Positions 57,600 to 64,000 of a stretch of 64,000 nucleotides of DNA are shown here, piece after piece (position 1 is the stretch's first letter; every line of letters begins with the position of its first letter). This DNA is from Ceratopteris richardii. Lineage: Eukaryota > Streptophyta > Polypodiopsida > Polypodiales > Pteridaceae. The position numbers and the translations under genes were made by a program. Location of the stretch: contig CM035439.1 in the NCBI GenBank assembly GCA_020310875.1, positions 140,580,639 through 140,644,638 on the forward strand, written 5' to 3'. The notes under the pieces are model-generated. The model saw only the letters and a list, made by a program, of their open reading frames with translations. It had not been told where the DNA came from and made no database searches.

Positions 57600-59060
57600 A
57601 AGGCTGAGAAATTGCCTCATTGGACCAACACTTGACTATCCACCTATAAAAAGAGGTAGAAAAGTGTCATACACATCTCTAGAGCTAACTGATGTCTCCT
57701 TGGTACATGAAAGTAATAACTGAATTGCATCTTCCACAACAACAACATCACGACTAACCAAAATGCATTTAGTATGTGGATGATACAAACGATAGCATTT
57801 GCTTTCAAAATCGTACCCAACAAAAATACATTTCACTGCTTTATTATTCAATTTCCTACGTTTTTATTCACGCACTAATGCATATGCCAAAAAACCAAAG
57901 ACATGCAAATGAGCAACAGATGGCTTGCAACCATGCCAACATTGATATGGAGTGATCGATTGTAGTGCTTTAGTGGGACACATGTTAATTATATATGCTA
58001 TACATATAACAGCCTCAAGCCAAAAGCTATGTGGTAAAGCCTGACTTTTGAGCATACACACATGAGTGACCTATTCTTTCTTTTAGAAAATCCATTTGTT
58101 AAGGTGTATACGACATTGTACACTGATTTTTAATCCCATGTTCAACCAAATGCATTAAAATCAGAAGACATATTCCCCTTTCCTTAAAAATGGAGGGTTC
58201 CCATTTTACATGCTTACAGATTTTTAGCCAAAACCAGAAAATTCTTTGAAGCACATAAACACTTTGGACTTTGCTTTCAATGGATACACCCATGCATGCC
58301 TCGAAAAATCATCAATGAAAGTCATGAAGTAAAGGTAGGTCCCAAAAGAAGGTGTTTGCATAGGACCATAGACATAATTTTGAACAAGCTTCAATTTTTG
58401 AGTAGCTCTAAATGAACCATCTTTTGGGAAGGAGGAAGGCTGCATTTTGCCCAAAATACAACCTTCACAGACATGTTTACAAGATTTCTCAAGTTTGGGT
58501 AGAGAGGACACTATTTCAGATCTCTAAACATGTAGCAAACTAGCATAATTTAGATGACCAAAGCTTGCATGCCAAAGTTTTCATCTAACATAGCCTGAGA
58601 ATCTTGAACTGTATATGCTGAGTCATTTATAGATTTTGCATATTCTATGAGCTTATATAGCCCGTGACATAAAATGCTGGAAGCAATAATAACATCACCA
58701 TTTGAAAGATCATAAATTCTACATCTGCCATCAACAAATTTGACAACCAAGTCAATCTTGGCTAATGTTGAAATTGACTACAAATTCTCCTTGATCCTTG
58801 GCACAAAAAAAGCATCTCATAACGTGAAAGAACTACCATAGTAGTAGTCAAAATGGTCTTACCAACTCCCATTATAGGAAAAGAGGAGTTGTTGGGGCAT
58901 GTGTTAGTATTCCTTGTAGGGACATGCTCAAGTGAATTGAAGAAACTACGCTGCGAGGTAATATGTTTGGTTGCCCCACTATCAAAGTATCAAACATTTG
59001 AGTTTACTATAAACTATTTAGGAGCAGATGGTTCATAACTACAAACAGTATTAAATGCCC
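57600..59060 (-). pseudogene. Permuted copia protease and integrase
   Basis: Protease YFDSGATKHI near 58975, where the preceding Trp codon is TGA. Zinc finger KHVCEGCILGKMQPSSF keeps the Cys that is Ser in the nested copy. Integrase: YLYFMTFIDDFSRHAWVYPL, a damaged second Asp region, LPHSFWLEAVICIAYIINMC, SVAHLHVFGFLAYAL and VGYDFESKCYRLYHPHTK. Many frame changes. Confidence 0.88.
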
Positions 59061-59905
59061 ATTCTTCATTCTACACAAGATTAGCAAACTCTCGTTTAGA
59101 TTTAGATGCCTCTACAACAACCATTCCAGTCTCTTTCTTCTTTGCCTCTTTTATAGCCAATTTTAGACAACTCTTTATGATATGATCATTTCCTTTACAA
59201 TATTTGCAAAATTATTTTTGCTTTTCTGTTTTCTTCTCATCTTTGTATTCTATTCTTGAATGCGTAGAATTAGCAGATTTTTGCTTACTAGTAAATGAGA
59301 TTCATTAGCCTTTGGACTTATGACTAACTAAGAAAGCTTGATCTGCAACATGCATAATGGACTCTTCTTCCTAGACTGATCATCCTGCAATAAAATAGAG
59401 ACTAACTGCTCAAATGTTAAGGCATTTGGATTGCCTTTCATCAGCAACCAAAGAGTAGAAGTAAAATTCTTATATGAATGAGGAAGATCATTAAGAACGA
59501 TCCGCACAAGTGAACTATTTGGCAAGACTTCATCTGCAGAAATCAACTGATCTTTCAAATCTTTGATCTTTGTGAAAAACTATCCATAGAATCTCCTTCA
59601 TTCATATGCTCCCTCTCCAATTGTTTTCAGAGGTAAGCAACATGAGCCTCGTTTCTTGCTTGGTATAAAGTGATAAGTGTATCCCAATCATCCTTTGTTG
59701 GTTTGCACGAGCAAATATGAGGGATAATGGCATGTTTGATAGACAAAGCTATCAATGCATGTGCTTAAGAATCTCTACCATCCCATTGAAGTTGCTCTAC
59801 AGTAGGTGTAGTAGGAACCACAACAAGAATAGGAATTTGAAGATCATCATCCTCAATGTCATCTGCATCACCTTCAAGAACTGTATTCACTACAACATAT
59901 TAGGG
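59061..59905 (-). pseudogene. Permuted copia gag (codon ~57 to end)
   Basis: Gag fragments SADEVLPNSSLVRIVLNDLP, MKGNPNALTFEQLV and the knuckle CKYCKGNDHIIKSC. After it KEAKKKETGMVVVEASKS reads without a stop from gag into pol, with GGA at 59127-59125 where the nested copy has TGA. Homology begins near 59905 and no gag N-terminus or LTR lies to its right. Confidence 0.87.
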
Positions 59906-59971
59906 GTATACCTAGACCTCTACCGAAGAAAATGAACGGGCACAATTTTGCCCCAACATCAGTGTAAGGGC

Positions 59972-60060
59972 CGGTATAGGCATCTGAATAGATATGCCGA
60001 TATAGGAATCGGTATAGGCATCTGTATAAGCATCAGTATGAGCATTGATATAAGCATAAG
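59972..60060. repeat. 12-bp degenerate minisatellite
   Basis: GGTATAGGCATC, TGTATAAGCATC, AGTATGAGCATT, GATATAAGCATA and similar 12-mers, about seven copies. Read on the minus strand they give four-residue repeats such as DAYT. Confidence 0.75.
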
Positions 60061-60173
60061 AAATACCGGTGCTCATAGTGACGCCTATACTTGCGACTGT
60101 TGGGTGTACCATTGTGCATATTGATGACCATCCTGAGAGTACCGTCACGCATATCGACAACCATATCTGCAAA

Positions 60174-60264
60174 TTTTTTTTTGGGCAGAGTGTGTTGTCT
60201 CTTCCTACAACAACATGACCATGATGTTGTTTAACAAAAGAAAATACACTCTGCCCAAAAAAAA
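60174..60264. repeat. 91-bp foldback (inverted repeat with inner palindrome)
   Basis: Left arm TTTTTTGGGCAGAGTGTGTT (60177-60196) pairs with right arm AAATACACTCTGCCCAAAAAA (within 60241-60264), with one mismatch. The loop contains ACAACAT GACCATG ATGTTGT, itself foldable. It resembles a tiny foldback/MITE; no target duplication is obvious. Confidence 0.85.
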
Positions 60265-60420
60265 GGAGTACATGTGATTTGTACTCTAATAGCAACCAAA
60301 ACATGATTTCATAAAGCAAAATACTATGGGACACAAAAGAGATGAGCATAATGAACCATGAACCATTTAAAAAAAAATTTATATATTTCATAAATGAAGC
60401 ATGTACAAGAGTGTGGCAAA

Positions 60421-60548
60421 CTACTGTCATATATGAGGCAAATACAAAATGTGGCAAAGCACTGCCATATAAGAATCAAATACAAAATTCTGGTGCACCA
60501 CTACCATATATGAGCCAAATACAAAATTATGGCACACCACTACCATAC
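60421..60548. repeat. 39-bp tandem repeat, about 3.2 copies
   Basis: Units start at 60421, 60460, 60499 and 60538 (CACTACCATATATGAGCCAA type). Thirteen codons per unit keep a minus-strand frame with repeated VVVCHNFVFGSYM-like text. Confidence 0.88.
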
Positions 60549-61874
60549 ACATGCATAGAAGGATCGAAACATCTTTATCACTAGTCTTGCAACACAGAAC
60601 ACTCATGAAATGAGATAAATTGAGATGATATTTACAAACAACAAGTAGAAACCAATTTTCTAAGTTCATCACCTCATCACAAATGCTCCCATGAAATGAC
60701 TGCACAATGTCCCTCCAAATCCTCCAATAGTGCAACCAATCCATAACGATATCCATAAGCCTCCTCTGTTTAGTTGGAGGATGACCCATTGCCAGCTCCT
60801 GCAACAAATATACAAAACGTTAGATGAACATACATGACATGTTTAACACAAACAAATTCAATAAACCAAATGATACTTACAAATTCGTGATGCATAGTGT
60901 CATATCTGCTGCTGCCCAAATGTGACGGTTCGACTGTATGTCGATGTGTGGCTGTGGGATCTCACTGTTGGCGATACGTTCAAGAGTCTGCTATTGCTCA
61001 TCGTGAATCATATCCCATTCCTCAGCATCTAACCATACACGCTTTGCTAAGCCTTCTCTGAAAGCATCATGAGCCTCGGATCCTCGATGGGACATAACTT
61101 CACGTGCAATGTGCTGAATCCGCTCTGAGCTGATAATAGGATGCCAATGTGCTGGTCAAAAATCCTGATAGATCGTCTCTGTGATATAATTTTTATGATC
61201 TTTATCTTGTTCACTTCATTTCAATATGATAGAGTGTCCAAACTGTATGGAGCAAAGCTGTCATATATGCTGATACATGGCCTTTCCGGCCGCATCCATC
61301 ACCGAAGCTCCATCACAGATACTATACACCTTGGAGTCATCATGGTCATGAGCATCCCAAGGTGTATGTGGTGTTCCATGTGGTGTACCACGTGGCATAC
61401 CTACATTTGAGGTACTCACTCTAGAAGTAGAAGTGGGCAACCCAATGTTCATCGCACTGCCTCCACAACAGCCACCTCCTCCAGAGCTACCTATAGATCC
61501 ATGCCTAGAACCTCCTACTCTAGAGTGTGACCTCGACCTAGGAGATGGGCCAGCACCTGTATCACGTTGAGGTGTCAAATGCACACATCTACTACTAGAG
61601 CCACTAAGGGATGGCTGACAAGATGGTCATGGTGGAGTCATAAAGCTAAGCGAGATACCTCCGGTGAGAGTAGCACCACCCGTAAGAGTGACGTCGGTGA
61701 GACTAAGGCCCGCAAGAGTGAGGCGGATAGGAGTGAGGCCAGGGGGAGTGCTACCATGAGTGATCCAATACTGTGACACAACGGCCATATACATGGGAGG
61801 TGCCTGATATATAAACTCCAAAAATCGCTCCTCTATCATGGAATGTGGAGTGATTGGAGGATTATCTCCCATCG

Positions 61875-62093
61875 TGCTCTATAACAAAAGAACTCAAACA
61901 ATTAGCATATGACAATAAAGGTAATATAGACAAAAGTAGTGTACAAAAGAACATAGCAAAAACACTTGTACGTACTAGCTTGCTCTATAACAAAAGAACT
62001 CAAACAATTAGCATATGACAATAAAGGTAATATAGACAAAAGTAGTGTACAAAAGAACATAGCAAAAAAAATAAACACAAGCTAGTACGTACA
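61875..62093. repeat. 106-bp direct repeat plus 16-bp inverted repeat
   Basis: TGCTCTATAACAAAAGAACT and the following ~70 bp occur at 61875 and again at 61981. TGTACGTACTAGCTTG (61967-61982) is exactly inverted at 62078-62093, directly at the LTR end. Confidence 0.9.
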
Positions 62094-62723
62094 TGTAGCT
62101 CAAGCGTAAGCACCACCTCCTTTACTTGTCAATCCGCGGAGACGTGAGGACCGGTATGAAGACCACGAGCAAGTGAAAGCACAAGTGCGTGAGTGAAAGC
62201 ACACAAACATGCACACACATACACACACACACGCGCACAAAGTAAGATCAAAGAGGGGAACAATGGAAAGCTTAGATTGCAAAGAGTTCTCTTACAAAAG
62301 TTCTATTCTCTAACCAGCTAACCCCAAAAATGAGCTCTCTAGCTCTTTTTATAGATTTTTGACTAGTTTTGGCCCTGTCCAGACCTAGTGTCCGGCCTAG
62401 TTAAAAATTAGGTTCCAGGGCTTATTTGAGGGCTCAAACGAAGTCTAAAAATTATGAAAATTGGTACGATGGTACTTCTAATACTCCTCAAGCTCGAGGA
62501 CTCCTCGGCTTGAACAAAATGGAGTTACTAAAAATAGATAATGGTATTTACAATGGTTTCTAGTGATGAAAATCACTATTTTTGTAGGGGATTCTTCTGA
62601 AAATTTGACATACACTTCTTGGAGCTCCCTACTTGCTCTCTCTTCTTCTATGTCCACTTCTTTGATGTGCTTCCATGCTTTGTCCTTGACCTTGAGCTTC
62701 AACCTTGACCTTGAGCTTCAACA
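62094..62723 (-). repeat. LTR of a second gypsy-A-family element
   Basis: About 630 bp on the minus strand, TGTTGAAGCTCAAGG...GAGCTACA, closely matching 43116-43722. A short internal duplication (ACCTTGAGCTTCA twice) lies at its start. The TATA box is at 62353-62346. Confidence 0.9.
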
Positions 62724-62737
62724 CTCCCCCCCCTCTT
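62724..62737 (-). promoter_or_regulatory. Polypurine tract of the second gypsy-A-family element
   Basis: Minus strand AAGAGGGGGGGGAG next to TGTTGAAGC. Confidence 0.87.
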
Positions 62738-63517
62738 GAGTCTGTCGTCCCTGACAGACCCTTGTTGTAGTGATTGTTCCAAGTAGTGCCTTGAGAGGGA
62801 GTGTCCCTTCTGTATGAACACAAGTCGTCCGACGTTCTTCATCTATCACTGTGAGTCTTTGCAGGTTGTAGTCTCTTGGTATGTGCTTCTGCCTTGTATT
62901 CCAGCATGACTGTGTCGTTGTGAGTCTCCGTTGATGTTTTCTAGATCTTCCAAAGTTGATCTTCATAGTAGTCAAGCCAAGTACTCATAACCCATATTGA
63001 GTGATGGGTAAGTGTGTTCGTGCATGGGTTGAAAAAAGTATGTGCCTTGTGCACGGCCTTGTAATGTAGCCCTACGCATGCTTACTTGGAAAATGCATTG
63101 GAAGAAGTATGGTGCAAAAATTGCGGGTCTTGAGCTAAGTGCTCAAGGGTATGCTGACGAAGAGGTTTCCTAAACTATCATGGTTATGGTGTTTCCAGAG
63201 TAAAGATACTTACCATGGCGAAGGTTGATGGATGTTTGCCTCTTCGTGTGGTACACTCGGCCTTTGGGATGGAACCTTGTTTATGAATGTCCATGTTGAT
63301 TGTCCACTGATGAGATCTTTTGAGTGGTGGATCCCCTCTCCTCTTTTCAAAGCAACATTTGTCACTAACAATGTGCATTTCTGAGCTTGGGCTCATGCAC
63401 GTTCACTTCCCTATATTGACACTCAGAGGAATATTGGACACGTGCCGGTTTCTAAGAGATTACCATGCTGATTGACATAGACCATTCACCAGTGCTACTG
63501 TTCCATACTGGTTCAGG

Positions 63518-63822
63518 AAATACTGAGAATTGAATTGCTTTATATTCCTTGGCAAGCAACATCGGATAACTACACCAAGCTGTGTTTCACATATACTCTT
63601 TAGCTCACCATATGCAGGAGTCTTCTCCTCCAGAACTACCTTTTGCAGATATCTCCTTGGATGCTCTGGTACATGAAGTAGTTAAGCATCACGCAAGTTG
63701 CGGACCTTCAAGCTCTTCATGGTAAGATAAAATCATAGCTGTAGATGCCATGTTCATGCCAAATGCTTGTCCTCTACCAGATAAGGCAGCAATAATCTCA
63801 CTGCTGGCTGAGACACACTGGG
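63518..63822 (-). pseudogene. ARGONAUTE fragment, second copy
   Basis: Minus strand VVLEEKTPAYGELKSICETQ, then LGVVIRCCLPRNIKQFNSQY. Upstream in another frame: SASSEIIAALSGRGQAFGMN, MASTAMILSYHEELEGPQLA and TRASKEISAKG. It parallels 42226-42582. After QY about 170 bp of other sequence separates it from AAATGTTGCTTTG, the continuation found in gypsy-A. Confidence 0.78.
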
Positions 63823-63845
63823 AACAAGCTCTCTCCCACTTCTCT

Positions 63846-63848
<3 letters not shown>

Positions 63849-63890
<42 letters not shown>
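63849..63890. repeat. Poly-T run
   Basis: About 42 T residues; on the element strand it is a poly-A at the place of the shorter A-run at 42107 in gypsy-A. An internal poly-A might trace to a captured processed transcript. Confidence 0.95.
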
Positions 63891-63892
<2 letters not shown>

Positions 63893-64000
63893 GAGGAACA
63901 GGATATCACAAAACAAGAACACAAAAGTTAGTATCAATAGAAATGTTCGACATATGTCACTGTGCTCTTGTGCATGGGATTCTCAAGTGTGTCTATGCAC

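Larger units (their letters stand above)
55440..59905 (-). mobile_element. Circularly permuted Ty1/copia copy, degraded
   Basis: Same family as the nested copia. Minus-strand order from the right: gag from about codon 57, protease, integrase, RT, RNase H, purine tract, one LTR (55836-55604), remnant of leader, gag codons 1 to about 46 (55568-55440). The two gag pieces adjoin each other in the intact gene, so the copy reads as a one-LTR circle opened in gag. No second LTR is found at either end. Confidence 0.8.
59906..62093. other. Unassigned repeat-rich region with gene-like minus-strand fragments
   Basis: No known element. Minus-strand frames include 61872-61627 (repeats of LT-x-L and TLTGG), 61584-61261 (Ser/Arg/Gly-rich, then STSNVGMPRGTPHGTPHTPW) and, around 61150-60890, REVMSHRGSEAHDAFREGLA followed by KRVWLDAEEWDMIHDEQ, which ends near a GTAAG. 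These could be exons of a transposase-type or captured gene, but I recognise no family. Several minisatellites and a hairpin lie within. Confidence 0.4.
62738..64000 (-). mobile_element. 3' region of a second gypsy-A-family element
   Basis: Reverse-strand match to about 42000-43102 of gypsy-A, with indels. It includes the splice-donor-like ATGGTAAGTAT, the HYKAVHKAHTF frame, the ARGONAUTE segment and a T-run. The pol region lies beyond the window. Confidence 0.88.

Noticed and set aside
59717..59935. Plus-strand 72-codon frame
   Set aside because: Antisense to recognisable copia gag.
63689..63937. 82-codon frame starting in poly-Lys as a separate gene
   Set aside because: The Lys run is the poly-T tract; the useful part is the upstream portion of the ARGONAUTE-like fragment.

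Overview
The window is plant nuclear DNA made almost entirely of transposable elements. The evidence for a land plant is the mix of Ty1/copia and Ty3/gypsy polyproteins, a chromodomain gypsy element, tRNA-iMet primer sites (TGGTATCAGAGC), a miniature LTR element (TRIM) and a captured piece of a plant-type ARGONAUTE. Long CT/GA microsatellites and heavy nesting suggest a large, repeat-rich genome; a fern or gymnosperm would fit, but the sequence does not settle it. I see no complete host gene, rRNA, canonical tRNA or CRISPR array.

Layout, left to right. 1-2.5 kb: two long CT microsatellites and the C-terminal end of a LINE-like reverse transcriptase. 2.5-7.7 kb: a copia integrase relic interrupted by a decayed chromovirus (3482-7729, minus strand) that still has its target duplication ATGAA. 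7.8-10.3 kb: sparse sequence with a Z-DNA-type repeat and a tRNA-like segment. 10.3-22.0 kb: an old copia element, split at its integrase by a young copia (13700-18853) with 229/230 identical LTRs and target duplication AGAAT. 22.5-23.1 kb: a 560-bp TRIM. 23.1-24.5 kb: fragments of copia RT, gypsy gag, and a copia LTR with leader.

24.5-39.5 kb holds a tandem array of an apparently non-autonomous gypsy-like element (minus strand): LTR, gag-protease-membrane segment, LTR, gag-protease, LTR, truncated gag-protease. No RT, RNase H or integrase lies between the LTRs. Each LTR carries a 115-bp cluster of 10-12 TTGAC (W-box) cores. At 39.512 kb it meets, in opposite orientation, the 3' half of gypsy-A (39.5-43.7 kb). 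Gypsy-A has integrase, then a second aspartic-protease domain, then a tail with repeated W-x-P-K motifs, then a 3' region containing an ARGONAUTE late-L2/Mid fragment. The same 3' region and LTR recur inverted at 62.1-64.0 kb, so the ARGONAUTE piece belongs to the family.

Gypsy-B (43.7-55.2 kb) has protease, RT, RNase H, two H2C2 zinc modules, integrase, a second protease and a further 4-kb coding region before its 3' LTR. That 3' region is broken by nine stops, all TAG or TGA, which looks like deamination decay. At 55.4-59.9 kb lies a minus-strand copia whose gag start is on the far side of its single LTR, as in a circularly permuted one-LTR circle. 59.9-62.1 kb is unassigned sequence rich in short tandem and inverted repeats.

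Functionally this is a record of serial retrotransposition and silencing-related decay. The most unusual items are the captured ARGONAUTE segment, the post-integrase protease, the gag-protease-TM element with W-box LTRs, the permuted copia, and the tRNA-like boxes inside the TRIM LTR.
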